Positions 1 through 14,044 are shown, counted from the first letter of the stretch. The stretch is DNA of 64,000 nucleotides from Neodontobutis hainanensis (GCA_024349245.1 JALDNG010000005.1:16841001-16905000), one strand, 5' to 3'. Notes: generated by a model from the letters alone, not told the origin. Made by a program: numbers and translations.

Positions 1-801
1 CTTTGAAATACATATCCTTACGAGAATTTAGCCCGCCTCACCACTCAGACTTATTTAGTGACATATCTGATGAGCATAGCATATTGTGGCTTAATCTTCT
101 ATTAAATGCCTGGAACCATGAAATTGATTTGTTTGAGGCTGTTACTAATTAATTATATATTATGTATGTAGGCAAAATTTTAACACATTACATAGTGATG
201 CTTTAGTGTCATTACAAATCATCCCCAACATAACTTAATTTAAGGCACAAACTTTATGTCTTTACTCCTAAAAAGCTGTGTCAGAAAGTTTGTCCAAAAT
301 GCCCTCACTTGCCATGTCTGGCCCTCACTTCATTATATAAATATTCATACTTATTCTTAATGACGTGAGCTCACCTTCCCTCGACATATTCATTCACACA
401 CCGAGTACTGCACCTGCTCATTAGCTCCAACACTTCTCTGTCTCTACCTCTGTCTCCCTTCCCACCATTCATCCATTCTGCACTTGTCTTCGCAAGATAT
501 ACCTCAATCCAAATGACAGCCGAAAGTGTCTGTGTGTTTTGTCGAGGCATTCTTCATTTCTCGGTTGGCTTTCGGCATCAATCAGACAAGGCTGGCTGAT
601 GTGAAAAGAATAGCAAGTCCTCGAGACGCGCTCTCAATGTTATTTTGGCACTCAACATTAAAATGAAAGGTAGAGATGGTGGGACAAAAGACAGGCCTTG
701 TTTCCACAGAGATAATTGTGAGATAATGAGGTGATAATGATGTGAGTACACAATACAGAGGCATAGGGAGGTAGGAAGTTGTAACAGACAGCGCTTCTTA
801 C
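1..801 (-). other. cdh4: Partial cdh4 intron downstream of the EC1 exon
   Basis: This is the 5' part of the intron after exon 802-957, starting with donor GTAAGA at 801-796. I see no repeat family, exon or other feature in it; the short open frames are chance. Confidence 0.8.
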
Positions 802-957
802 ATGAAACGAGGCCCTCTCCTCTCGGTCTAGGGGCTGGGTGACAAACATGTTGCCACTAATGTGGTCTATGTTGTAGATTCCACTAGGGGGCTGGTCAGC
901 CCCGGCTCCGGTGATGCTGTAGCGGATGCCCAAATCTTTATCCTGGTCAGAACGGAT
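802..957 (-). CDS. cdh4: cdh4 EC1 exon (probable exon 5)
   Basis: The exon has 52 codons (156 bp), phase 0 at both ends, with acceptor ttattccag and donor CAT|GTAAGA. It encodes most of the first extracellular cadherin repeat: I-R-S-D at the start, R-Y-S-I-T-G and G-A-D-Q-P-P in the middle, then an I-S-G-N-M-F-V-T strand and the D-R-E calcium-binding motif near the end. It stops at F-H. In CDH2/CDH4 the next exon supplies the L-R-A-H-A-V cell-recognition motif, which would lie below position 1. RYSITG rather than RYSVTG and the DREE sequence resemble R-cadherin more than N-cadherin. The 156-bp length matches my recollection of the same exon in N-cadherin. Role: calcium-dependent homophilic adhesion at the plasma membrane. 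Confidence 0.95.
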
Positions 958-3900
958 CTGGAATAAGGCAAAAAAAAAATTAACTTTACAGTTAGATTGA
1001 TAATATGAATGAATGGCAAGTTTATGAATGGTGAAACCTCTATTTATGGGCAGCATAAACAAAGAGTCCAATTATGGAACCCAGTGGAACACCAAACAAA
1101 AGAGGGGCCGATCAGGAAAACGGGTCATTAAAGATAATGAAGAATTAGCAATTGTCTCCTACAAAGACACCATTATCAAAAGAAAAAGAAAAAGTCCTAA
1201 AACAGAGCTTTGTGGTACACCAATATTTGTGCAGAAATGCAGGAATGTACTTTAATGTAGATGATTAAAAACTAGCGAAAAACTAGGAGAATAAATAATT
1301 AAATGTGGTTGTACAGTATATCGTCTTGTTAATTGTTTAACAATAAATGTCCAAAGACCAGTGGCCAGCAAGGCCTTATCTGCTAGCCTAAAAAATATTA
1401 GAATCTTATGTTATATATTTCTCCATTAATTTGTAATAAATTGTTTCCAAGTCTAATTACTGCGTTTCATAGCTTTTCTCTTGGTTGTGCTGCTACCAGC
1501 AGCAGTTAGAGTAGGATAGCCCGCCCAGGGCCAGCTACCAGGCATATAATGTCAGCATTTTTACCTCTTTCGACTCACAGATGGTCAGAGAGCGTAGTCT
1601 ACTAGACAGAACTAGCAACATAATTTACACAAGCTAAAATTATTTTATTGAGTGGACATTCTTAGCCCTAAAGCAAATTAAAACTTATGCCAGAAATACG
1701 ATGTGAAATTATTTCTTGAGGGAACTGAAACTCACAGATACACTGTGTAACAGACTAATTGAACTCTTCTTGAGGAAAGAAAGAACGATGGACTTTGTGT
1801 TCAAATAATCACAAGTTTTGGTGAGTCAATGAATTTCATTTTATTTATTTTCTATTTTGTCATTTTGTTAGCTAAATATGGATCCTGCTTCATACGATGT
1901 ATGGTGTGTGGAGCAGCTGTGTCTGCAGTGAACGGAGACTTGTTAATTGGGTTTTTTTGCTTAAGTAATTCATTATCGCTACTTACAATACCTGACTGAT
2001 GCAACGCCCTGTTATACTACATTTCTGTATTATATTGTTATATTGTATTATATGCTTTCTATTTCTGTGCCCATGCATGGCCCACCACTGTCAACGATAA
2101 ATCCTGCTATATTTTGAATACCCTTTTGGACTGAACACAAATATAGAGAATAAAGTACATACAAGGGCACTACCACAGAGAGATAACTTGTCTTTAAGAT
2201 GTATGTGGTGACAAAAAGTGATAGAAAGAGCATAATGACATAATTGAATGAAGTCAGATAAGAACTGTCCAAAGGACCCCTTTGAAAAACAATCACCTTA
2301 ATTACATTTCTTCAAGGTTTAAATTGTGTATTTGTGTCTTTGACACAATTTTTCCTTTCCTTTTTTGAATGGGGACATGCAAAGAGTTTGGCATGTTTCC
2401 AATACAAATGGAGTAACTCATGTGTTGCAAAGTTAGTTTATAGCTAATGCAGAGTTTCATCTCGTCATTTTTCATTTAAAATACATGGCACTGATACATA
2501 ATCTTCACCACCTCCATAACAAAAGTCATTGAAATGATGGTAGAAATAACCAACTTGCTGCATCAGTTAGGCTGGAAATGTATAATAAGTAAAATGTAAA
2601 GAAAAACTAAGTGACACACAGAATGTTTCAAAGCCAGGTGGTTTTGTATAAACCTGAACCTATTGCCTCAAGGTGCAAATGAAAAATGGAGGAATGTGAA
2701 ACTGAGATAACAGAGCCACTGTTAAAGATTCACCCTGTCTTCTCTTTCATTGTTTCCCAGCGAACCTTGAAAAAGTGAGAAAAGGCCCAGCTACAGGTTA
2801 TAGATTTTCTCTCACAATTGTGTGCCTTAATGATGTCAGTCCCATTGAAACAGTTATTCTCAACTTAATATTTCAGTTCCACCTTTATCTCTCTGGCTTT
2901 TATATCTGACTCCAAATTAGACTTTTAAAGAGCACAGAACAGGTTTCATTCTGTCAATGCAATGCAAATATCAATACGTCTTCAGCACCTTTGGCTAAAA
3001 ATAAGACAAAAGAAAATAGGATTGGACAATTTGTCTGGTAGTATCGATTTACAGTGAGCACCATTAGACTCAAAAGGTTTGGTAGTGCCTATAACGAGGA
3101 AACCTGTAAGTAGAAGGTATTTTTGTTATCCATGTTAAATTCAGTATACAATATTCTTGTTTAAAGCCTAAATCACGTTAAGTTATAGCATTGTGCCAAA
3201 AAGTTTTGAATTGTAGCAACGTGACATTATTCAATCATGTATTTATGCCATTTCCATGTTCTTGGTTGGCACATATATTAAAAAACACCAGGGGATATCC
3301 TGCTAATGACCTAGTACACCTTATGGGTGTACATCATGTATGAAAAATGTCCTTGTGCCATCAGCGCAGTGTGCAGAGACCATGTTTTATCTGCAGCCTG
3401 TAATATTAAATTACTTCCCATGGCACAGGTTGAATACAATCCATTACTTGCCGTCACTGACAAAGAGTTGGTCCTTTGTCCACCAGATTTGTGTTGTTAA
3501 CAAGGGTCATACTCCTACACATTGTGAGGCCGACACATATCTGGGGTTCAGATGTCTGAACTGACCAACACATTGTTTCCAACCCTGGTAAGATGCAACA
3601 CTAAAATTACAACAGCAAAAGCAAAAACAGAATAAAATAAGATTCAGCGCATATCTTAACCCCCTTGCTATGTGCACCATAAGTATCATTTAAGATAAGC
3701 CAAGTCTGTGTCAAATAAATCCAGTGCAGAAAATGCCACTGAGAATGTATTTATTTGTATTGGATTGAACTAAAATAATTAAGGCTTTATTAAACAACAA
3801 GTTTGCCCTGGGTATGGGAAAGAATAGATTGAGGGATTGAGGATGAATTAAAGCTATTCCAACATAGTTTTAATACAAAATTTAAACTAGTTGATTTGGG

Positions 3901-4885
3901 CCACTTTATGCTGCAGAGCCAACACTACATTCTGTCACCTTAAATTCCAAACATATTCATATCATCCTGTCCTTTTCCTCGTCCTGCTGTTCTCATCACA
4001 ACATTACTTTGAATGTGGACTGAGCCATCACTATGGTTACAACTCGGAGAGAATAATCACAGTCACATGAAGAAAAGGCTTGATTTTCTCCTCTCTATCT
4101 TTCACTTCCCCTCTTTTGCAATTTCCCTGGTCTGCAGGGCTGCACATCATGCATGAAAATGAAATGACTTCATGCGTTCAGCAGTGACGCCGGCTTCTGC
4201 ATAAAACATCTCTCTGTTTGAACACGATACCCTTCTCTCTTAATTTCAATGTGATAACTCCCACGCGCTCACTGTCGCAAGACGCATTTTCTGATACGGA
4301 TCAAAATATGCACCAGGTCCAGGCATAATGTATTGAAGACTATGCAGGATTCTTTTTCATTCTCCAGGACTTTTCCAGAATATTTTCAATTATAATCCAC
4401 CAGTAAATGGGAAGAGTGGCATATATTACATTAGCGCTCTTCAACAGATGCGTGCAAGCTACAAAATTAGGCCTGGTTTAGTTCATGTTTGGATTTGGAT
4501 TGAGGACAACGATAATAATAAGCCTATATCTAATGTATCTAGGAAAAAAATTAGCCTCTTGAATATGAAATAATGATTATTCATGCTTTGAAACCACGTC
4601 TAGATTATTGATTGAGTTAAAAAAGAGCTATTAAGAATTGGGTATTGGCTCTTGTTGACTTATGTCGAATATATTTCAATTTGCGTGTCATTGCCACTTT
4701 TCAAGAGGTCCATTTCAGGCACCAACCACAGATTAGTTTAGAAGCTTGTTTACCCTGAGTTCATTATTAACCAATGTGTTCTTTTTTGTTTTGCTTTGTA
4801 TCTTTTTTTATTCTAGTGAGTAGTTAGTAACAGCGGTGTACGAGATGGTTGCTTCCCTGCGCCTTCGGGTCGGGGAGTATCTGGC

Positions 4886-4893
4886 CATCTTGG
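4886..4893. repeat. hAT target-site duplication, left copy (right copy 5861-5868)
   Basis: The sequence catcttgg occurs immediately before CAGGGGC and again immediately after CCACTG, an exact 8-bp match as expected for hAT integration. Confidence 0.88.
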
Positions 4894-5860
4894 CAGGGGC
4901 GGAGCCAGAGGGGTGGCTTGGGGTGGCCAACGCCACCCCTGAAATTTGATTGGCCACCCCAGGTGCCACCCGAAAATCCTACTCTACGATTGGCCATTAA
5001 TGTGATCAAAGGCGAAACCTTTGTTGACGCACTTGCTGCCTTTTAAATCAGTGCGGGAGCTTGGACAGTCACAGTCAGACACCAGAACTCAGAAATGTAA
5101 GTAGCAAGTGTTTGATGTAAGCTAACCAACAATACATGGCTTATTGTTTTTTAGCATGTGCATTTACAGCAGTACTACTTGTGCTAGCACGCAAAGATAT
5201 CTATTTACCTATCACATCTGCATTGATATCTAATCGCACACAGCCCAGTATCACATCTGTTGAATCACGTCATGTAGTTTATCTACTGTACCTGCCTATT
5301 CTGCCTACTCAATCGACATTTGCTAGTTAATTAACTGTTAACTGTAGGCTACTTTTGTAAAACGCATTTAATGATTTATCATTACCAGATTAGCAGACGT
5401 AATTGTGTGCAAAAAAACGTAGCCTACATTATATTTTGACCAAGGAACCAAATTAAACACGCTAGCAAGGTAGCTCGCCCCTACCTTCAGTAAGTTAGGC
5501 TTAGGTTATATTCCCAGATAAATTCCACGCAGGCCAGGGTTTCGTTTTTGTTTGTTCTATATATATAGTCAATGTTTTCAAGCCCTGTGTTGCTAACATA
5601 CCAACAAGTTGGCTGTGAAATTAAGGTCTAGCCTACTGGTGGGTTTAATTAAATTTGAGTAATAGGATATGCAACCATTTACATCTGGAGGTAGTTATTT
5701 ATTTTGCCAAAATCATAAAAATTATCATTACAAGACACTTACAGTATCTCCTGTAATCCAAGACAGATTTTGTTTGATGCATAATTTTATGATGCCACCC
5801 TTGAATTAATCAGTGTTCCACTAAGGCCACCCCTGTTAAAAAAGTCTAGAATCGCCACTG
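4894..5860. mobile_element. Non-autonomous hAT element with 8-bp target duplication
   Basis: The element is 967 bp. It starts CAGGGGCGGA and ends ATCGCCACTG, so its ends are inverted (CAGGGGCGGA versus CAGTGGCGAT), and sub-terminal sequence on both sides repeats ggccaccccT-like motifs (ggtggc/gccacc). It is flanked by identical 8-bp copies of catcttgg at 4886-4893 and 5861-5868. CAG...CTG ends and an 8-bp duplication are the hallmarks of the hAT superfamily. There is no transposase frame inside, so it was mobilised by an enzyme made elsewhere. The perfect duplication suggests a fairly young insertion. Confidence 0.88.
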
Positions 5861-6797
5861 CATCTTGGAGTCTCTGGGAGTGGTGCTGGACTGTGACACC
5901 TGGAGGGGGGTAATCGAGAGGAACGCCATCCCCCTTTTCTTTTGCATGAATGTATTTCCTGGGCCCATAAGAGACTTGCTTGTATCCGTGTATGTGTGTG
6001 TAGCCAAGTGTTTGACAGGTAAAGGTCCGGCTTGTGCTCCGTAAAGTGCAGATCAAAAAGACTGGCTCAGTTCAATAATTCACCGGGCCGTCATGTGAGA
6101 AACACATAAAAATGTTCAACTGCCACGCTCTGTGCCTCTGCATCACAATGTGCACCGGCCATATTAGCATCAGCCTTTGGTTTATGGAAGTCTGCAGTTC
6201 TAGGTAGCTCCAGAAGTTGGGGGCGGGAAGCGGAAACAGACTAATGCCCAGTTTTATGACTTGAAAGCATACACCTCTCTATCCCAATTTATTATTCTTT
6301 GGGCTCCAAATATCTATCAAAATTGGTGCTGTTTTCCCTGCTCCTTTTTTTAAATTCTATATACAAAAATAATCTTGTCTCTGTTGGAATTCCATGGTAC
6401 AGTAGAAAGAGACGCAGAATAAAATGTCTCTGGACAGAACTAGATAAAACATACAACTAATCCAGGAAACAACACATCACATAAAGCTTGCTCCATTTTT
6501 GATTGTTATGTTTGGTCCAACAGGATTTCTACCAAGAGAAAGTAACTGTAAAAGGAAGGGATTCCAGACCCATTTCATAGAAAGTTTTTTTAAAGTCACA
6601 AGTCGGTCACAAGATCATTAAAATGTCCAGTTGTCCATGGACAACTCCGATCATTCCAGCTGTATATAGGACAAGGACGTCACATCAGCCTCTCAATACA
6701 GATGGGTAAAGAACCTCTCTGGCAGAGTACTTACCAAAACTGGGGTAAGGGTACTAAAACATAGGTTCTTTCAAAAGAACTTGATTTCAAAATACAC

Positions 6798-7145
6798 AAG
6801 GATGGAACACCACTACAACCCATAGTTAGCGGCACACACTCAGTCACTTTCAATTTAGCCAAACACCTGGCCACCATCTTGGCTCCATTGGTCAGTTACA
6901 AACAATACCATACCATGAACTCACAGGGCTTTGCAAACTAACACTTGTCACTTGCAAGACTCAGATGAGACAACTCTCCTTTGACGTTACATCCCTCTTC
7001 ACCTGCATACCCAACAATGAAGCACTAGTGGTCTTGAGGAAGAAACTTCTACTGGAAACATCAATGCAGGACAGCACAGCCTCACCCCAGATCACATCTG
7101 TAGATTACTGTAGTTATGTCTCAACACTACATATTTCAAAAGAAG
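6798..7145 (+). pseudogene. Penelope-like element reverse transcriptase fragment
   Basis: Two overlapping frames give conserved pieces of Penelope-like reverse transcriptase. Frame 1 (6798-6938) reads K-D-G-T-P-L-Q-P-I-V-S-G then N-L-A-K-H-L-A-T-I-L-A-P-L-V, the fingers motif, and stops at 6939. Frame 2 (from 6941) reads through L-S-F-D-V-T-S-L-F-T-C-I-P at about 6974-7015, the motif A region with the catalytic Asp in FDV. The frame change near 6939 is a small indel. Nothing resembling the palm YxDD motif or the GIY-YIG domain follows, so this is an internal fragment of a dead retroelement. Family recognition is from motifs, not alignment. Confidence 0.8.
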
Positions 7146-10100
7146 ACCTTAAAGCCAAATGACAAACCTAGAGACGGGGGGCACTTACTGTTAATTAATT
7201 CTTTTTTTCCCATCTCACTTTCTTTGTTGCCACATTTGTATTTCCTTTCTCCAGTAAGTCATATCTGCCAACACAGGGAATCCCTCCCCCAAAAAATTGC
7301 AAATCTTTTTTTCATCGCTTATGTATACAATGGTTTTTACATGTTGCATATCTCTTCACTGGAGGCTTAAAGCAGAATGTGTGTGGTTGCCTGTCTGTGT
7401 AACAGCCCCAAGAGGAGACAAAGGCGTTCTCACACATCAGCGGCCTTTGCTTCCTCGCCTGCTTAAGATTCCACATCAAGGCCACCTGAGAGTACATGTC
7501 ACATTCACCAGTGTCTCTTAATGAAGAGTCCTTATATCAATAAATTGAATAAATGAAGACGCACGGCTTCACAGAGCCCTGGGAATCCCATAAATGACAA
7601 CTGCTCAATTGAGCCATTTGTATTGAATGCTAATGATGAAAAACAGGATATCTATCCATGTCTCAGCGTCTATTTATCATCTAACAAACAATCTATCATT
7701 CACTGCAAGGCACTCTGGTAAATAGGCAGACTAAAGCCTTGTTGAAACACAGTGGAGTTCACATACCTTTCAGGTGATTGTCGGAAAACAGCAAGTCACC
7801 GCCTATCATGATGTAATTTCATCCCATAGGAGCAACGGTGTAACACACAAACTGCAACAATCTGCCATGGTTTCTTCCTCCTAGATTTTGTCTCTTAAAT
7901 TGAGTCTTAACATGGTAGCTTTTTCTCAAACCGACAATACGCACATAACTGCCAGTACTGTCACACCATTTGTCCATGCTAGTTGTGGTTTGGAAGAAAT
8001 TACATAGCTTTGAGAACAACCAGATGGTTTTCTGTGAGTATGTGAAATAAAGTCCTGTGAGAATCCAGCTGTTAACGTACAAGATTCAAACTGACAGTGT
8101 GAAGTGATGCCAGAGACTGGAAGAATGGATTACAAATCTAGAACAAAACTCTAATCAGAAAAGCCACAGTTAATTTGTTGTACTTTTGGCCCATGATTAG
8201 CAAAGTACATAAGCTATGCAATGGTTTTAATCCCTGAAGCAAGTGCCGTCAGATGCCACCCCATACCAAAATGAAATAGTTATTGGTATGAGTTTTCTGG
8301 GTTTGACTTAAGGGGTTAACCCGCTATACTGAACCAACCTATGCCTTACCACTCAGTGTAATTAAGCTTTTATTGTGCACCAAACTAATTTGTTTTATAT
8401 GTTTTTGGTGGAAACAAAGCTTACCATAGAAAAAAGAGGCAGATGCAAAGGAATTAAGTGGCTGTCTGTCTGTCACATCAGAACAGACATCAGATAAGTG
8501 ACCTATTTGTAGCTCTTCGAGAGTGATTTCCTTGATTACTGACAACGGCTGGGATCCTGTGGGATGAGCTTTCAGCCTGAGAAGGAAGATGGGGGGAGGA
8601 GGCGTTCGGAGATGCAGGGAGCTAAAGCAACGGGGAGTTCGGGGAAAATTAGATGAAGAATTAGAGTTCTGTTAAACTCCTCAGGGTGACGCGCACAAAC
8701 AGACAGAGGCAAAGAACGTAGAGGAATACATTTCCATTTATTGAACGTAGCGTCTGGCTGCCTAATTAGTGCACTGTGAAGTTTCAGCTTCCCCAAATCT
8801 TCTTTAATTGATCCAGCCCTGTATGATCACCAGCTCTGCATAAATAGTCTGAAGTCTACATAAACATTACTTATTTGGGGTCTATCCTCGTTTTCTAAAG
8901 ATACTTTTCAGCATTTTATACTTGGTTGATAATCTACTTCCAACAATTCTAAAGAGCCTGGGTAAAATCAAAAATGATACACTGTAGGTCTGAGTGAGAA
9001 AAGACTGGATACATTAGAATGGTGGTACGTCCAGATGCCTAATTCTTAGCTCATCTTACATCTTGAATAAAGCAAGGGACACACATAAGGTAATTAGGGT
9101 GATTTTGAAAAAAAAAAAAAACAGCATGGATGATTTTAGGGCTTCTATAGGGTTTGATTTTAAACTAATCCAATCTCAACATTAAAGTGCTTAACAGCTT
9201 GAAGAATAAACATCAAACATTTGTGTTGGCAGATGAGCACACTCAGATTGTCACATGCAATGAACTAAACGATATTCAGAAAGCAAGCAGACAGCAGACA
9301 TTCATCAACAAAAGGCTATCCAACTACAAGACAGCTCTTTTGCATTAGTAAAAAGCACTGAGCACATATTGAATTGGCACTATACTAAATACTATTCTGA
9401 CCACCAATGACACACTTGCAGGTGGGGTTAGTAATGTTTTAAGTTAGATGCCTGGGAAGTGATCATAAGACAAGACTTTAGAACAAACTTTAGAACACTT
9501 CAATGATTGGCGGCTATAATAGTATAGTATATTATTCAGGTGGACGTCATGTTAGTTACGCATCATAACCAGCAATGCCAAGCTCTGTACACCCCCAGCC
9601 CTTAAAAAAACAACTGAACTTTCGCCGTTCTCCTGACTTGTGCATGTAGTAACACAAATATCAAACAAGGATTTAGTGAACATCTTGGTTGCGATCCACA
9701 CATCCAGTATACAGTTACACAAAATCTAGTATTTTCTATCAACTGGGTCTATAACATCTAACTCTGGTAAAACATGAAACTCTTTATTCTCCCATGGCCA
9801 GGCTTTACATAAAGGACAATCATAGTTGGTCTTTTTCAGTATTTTGCTCCCAGGGAATAACAATCAGTCAAGCAGGAAGTCATTAAAGGCCAGTTGGCTG
9901 CAAGCACCCAAGGGATCATTAAGGGTTACTGTCTGCTAAGGGCTAATGTCACACAGTAATGGCTATCTGAGGTTTACACTCTTTGATAGCCTTTTTTATG
10001 TCTCATAGCCGCCTAATGGCTTGGGCCTGTGTTGTACTCCTCTCTCATGTCTGCCTTTTTTTATTTTATAGCTCTTTATGGGTCCGGCTACCTCTCTGCG

Positions 10101-13100
10101 CCTTTAGGGCACATCAAATACCCCCCATAGGTTACACAGCGGGGAGGCAGGGATCATTCAGTTGACACACACCTTCCTGACCGGCTCAAAGGCATCAGAA
10201 AGTACACACATTCACCTCAATAAGCACCTAGAGGGCCACACAGCTGCTGTTGTCTTCCACGCCTTAATGCACCCATATAGGGCTATTAAAGCACACCTAA
10301 TGTCTGATTATATCGCAAACGAGCATCATCAGGGATCTCTGTTTGCACTGCTTCACAAAGGTCATTTGTCTTATGTGAACTACCTAATATACCTCCATCT
10401 ACTTATAAAATAATGTTTTTATTCCAAGATGTAAAAATTTTACTACTTTTACCACAGATCACAGTATAGCGGTTTCTCCCACTTTCATTGTCATAATTGT
10501 TAGGTCAATTCTTAAATCTATGAGCATCATCTCAATCAGAATTGACAAGTTTGTGGTGGTCTCTACCACTGCAAAGGCCAGATCTCAGGTTTGTCAGTCG
10601 TACTTTTGAAATTTTAAATTTTAAAGATATTGTTGGGGGGTCTTGGCGTGGTAGGGTATGAGCGTGGCTGGAGCTTAGCATCATAGCTAATGTGAGGAAA
10701 TATTAATAATATTTGAAAAGCACAGAGGATATTGGATTATTTACCTTGTTTATTAAGTATTTTCAACAGTAAAAAAAACACACAAATGAAGTGGGGGCAT
10801 TAGGGACATGTATGAAAGCTTCTGTGCAGACTACAGAGACTCGGCAGGCAGTGTTCAAATGGCTAAAGGCTCTGTTACAAGTGGAAAAGAAAATAAGCTG
10901 AGAAGTCTCGCTGTTTTTAATAAAATAATGTTTTTATGATTGATGTCCTGCGTCGGGTACAGTGGGTTAAAGTGAAAGTTCTGAATTCAGACAGAGCTTG
11001 TACAATATTGTACAATTGCTTTGCTCATTCTTCCCTTTCATCTAAAGGTTACATTAGCTGACATTTACCCGATATAATTACAGTGGATTGTGCTCTGATA
11101 TTTTTGCTCTTGCATTGAACAAGAATACACATTTGATTAAAAAGTACTACATTATTGCAGGTATAGTGAGTATTCTGAGAAGCAGGAGTATGTGGGCTGG
11201 TTAAACTGCTGGCAGACAAAGCAAATGTCAGCAAGGCCAAATATGGAAAACACCTACTAAACAACTGCTGCTAAAGTTTGCTGGAATAACGCTCTAAGCA
11301 TGCAAGTTTGATAAGTAAAGTAAAATTAATGGCATTGCCGTGTATTTTGGGAGAGGTGATGCCAACCACTCAGGGGAGATAAGGGCTTAGCAGTCACACT
11401 TAGGCTGTCACAGCTGTCAGCAGAATTTAGACAATGTCTGCCAAATAGTCATATTCCTTTAAAAGAAACTTCACTGAATGTCTTGCATGTGCTTGTTTTT
11501 TGTTCTGTCTGTGTTGAACTGAACAGGATTATAAAAAGTTACTATTGAGATTTGTGCACAGAAATAGATTGCCAGACCAAACACTGTTAAAAGATAGAAT
11601 AACTGAGGTCTTTGCTGTCTTTTAGCTCCTAGAAATAAGGAGGAAAATATGTGATTGTACTATATATATTTAATAGTAGTGTTGGTCAAAAAAACTCACA
11701 ATAACATTTGTTTTTATTATTTCGAAGGCACCAAACTATCTGATACAGCTTAGTATTCAATTGTAAGGCAATACATTTTTTTAAATGTGTAACTTGCTGC
11801 TTTTTGTCAATAATGATATAATAATACATTTTATTTGTAATGCACTTTTTATTTTAAGCAAACCTCAAAGTGCTACAAAAAGGTTAAAACAGTGTGAGAC
11901 AGTCACATCCACACTACTATGTTTTAGGGAAGGCCAGAAGTAAATGTACATTTTAGGAGTTTTAATTGCTGAATATACGTCTGCTTTTTTGGCACAAGTG
12001 TGTAAGAGAAACAGAGAGAGAGAAACCCTGATATGCAATAGTGAGATTTAATCACAGAAACAGAAAGTTTGGACCCAAGGCAAAAAAGGGTGATAATAGG
12101 AATGCTAAAAACTAAAATTTTTATTTAAAACGTGTTGCTTTTGTGGCACACTGGCTTTTGTCCAGATTGTATTTCTAAATATTGTCAAGACTTTGCTTCA
12201 AGTGATACTGGCTAGAGGCTTTATTAACTGAATGAGTGCAGCTGTTGCTATGATTTGGTAAGCCAACAAGGAGAAGGGCGAACGTTATGTGTACTGGGGT
12301 CAAAAATAAACACACAAATATATATAATAATATAAATATAAATAATATATAAACTCACAAATCATTCCTAGTTATGTCAACCCATACAATAGAAAATAAA
12401 TATGAATAAGCTTGCTTTATTATTCAAATAAACCATATTATAGAAATCTTAGTTTAAATACTATATTTTTATAAGCTTTGACATAAGTATTTTTTTGCAT
12501 TTTCAATTCAAAGTTTCAGCCCAAGTATTAGCCATGATTTTCAGTCGAGTCTGAATCTGAATTTATTGAGTTGTCCACCACTATTCATTTTAATAATCGT
12601 CTGGACTCAATGTAAGCTGCAAACATTATCTGGAGATTTTTGACATTTTTAACAGAGGCTTAAAGGATAACCAAATCTAATTTACTCTCTACTCCCATGA
12701 AATGACTCAAATTTCCCTCAAGTAGTGTGCATTTGCAGTCATTTTAGCTGCAAGCTCATATGTCTAATTTCTATTTGCTTTAGTGCCTGCTTTTTATGCC
12801 ACTCCCTGACGACTGGGGAAATCACATTCAGGCTTTTTAATGATGTTAATCTATTCGTTTCATTTGGGTATTTTTCACGGCAGAGCACCTTAGTAAGAGG
12901 GTTTAAAATAGAAAATGACAAGATTGTGCTGGAACTTTTCTAGTAAAGACTGACTTGGGCATAATGTGAAAGGGAAATAAATCCATAAGGGTTCAACCCT
13001 AAAAAAATAAGTAAATCCTAAACTAAACCACTATTAAGTCAGGATTAAATAAGAACTATAGAAACAAGACTGACAGTTACAGAATAAACCAAAACATACT

Positions 13101-13354
13101 GTCTATGGGAAAAAACAAAAGTACTGGACCAGGAAGAAAATCAAAACTAAACAAGGGATAAATAAAAACTTGAACCCAACCCCAGCACCACACACCCCAC
13201 AGTAAATCAAAATAAAATCCGGATTTCACCAAGAATTACCTTGCATTACCGCTAAATCAGGGATTAAATTCAAATCTAAACTAGAAATGGGATCTTTCAG
13301 GTTTTTTGAAGCGTTTTTTTTAATTTATTAGGACTACAATAAAATGTATTCTTA

Positions 13355-13535
13355 ATTATGAAGAAAAGGTTAAAACACGTGGATGTAGTTTTCAAGGTGA
13401 AGACGTTCCATTCCTCATCAAAGGAACATTTTCAATTCTGAGTTTAACTTGTACAATTACTGAGCTTATATCTCTCAGAGGGAGGGGTTAAATCTGAAAC
13501 CAAGTGACCAAGTGTAATTGGACCAGGCTGTTTTA
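13355..13535. repeat. Left inverted arm of the Penelope-like remnant
   Basis: This arm is repeated in reverse orientation at about 14045-14215. Shared blocks, in order, are aagaaaaggtt, ttcattcctcat-like sequence, gagtttaactt, the exact 16-mer GCTTATATCTCTCAGA (13464-13479 versus 14081-14096 reversed), and a gtaattggaccag/gtgattgtaccag block. Penelope-like elements are known for complex flanking repeats, including inverted ones. Confidence 0.72.
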
Positions 13536-13639
13536 GTTTCATTGACATTGAGAGTTGAAAGGTCGGTGTGACTCCTGACGGGAGAGTATTTAGGCTCATG
13601 TGAATCACTACAATAACTGATCCCTTCAGGTGGTCATGT

Positions 13640-13945
13640 CCTTCTAGAGTGAAACTGTTTAGATTTTGGTTTGTTGTAAATAGCTGGCAAGTGGGATCTG
13701 AGGCGTCCTCCTCTGTTCAACGAGGGCTTTTCCATTTGAACAAAAATGGCTTCCCTCACACCTCTCTCAAACCATCTGGCCTCTCTGGCCAAAATTCGGA
13801 CAGTGCTGTCCTCAAAGGAATGTCCTTTTTCTTTGAGGTGGAGGTGGACTGCAGACTCAGGTCCTCCAGGATTGGTTCTTCTGTGCTGATACATCCTCTT
13901 GTGAAGCTGTTGTCATGTCTCTATGTACCTATCACTGCACAGCAC
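13640..13945 (-). pseudogene. Penelope-like element GIY-YIG endonuclease fragment
   Basis: Read on the minus strand, this encodes the C-terminal part of the endonuclease domain of a Penelope-like element. Visible are Y-I-E-T followed by an in-frame TGA and then Q-Q-L-H-K-R-M-Y-Q-H-R-R, and further on A-V-H-L-H-L-K-E-K-G-H-S-F-E-D, R-W-F-E-R-G-V-R-E-A-I and a closing P-S-L-N-R-G-G. These match the fish Penelope family terminal domain, which nicks DNA for retrotransposition. The in-frame stop and the missing reverse transcriptase upstream mark it as dead. It sits between inverted arms (13355-13535 and 14045-14215). Confidence 0.85.
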
Positions 13946-14044
13946 ACACCACATTTATTTTGATGCAGAGTATTGACATGTTTTGAGTGAACCGGAATGT
14001 TGTGTTTCCTCCAATTTTTTACTCTATTTTATTTTTCTAGTCTG

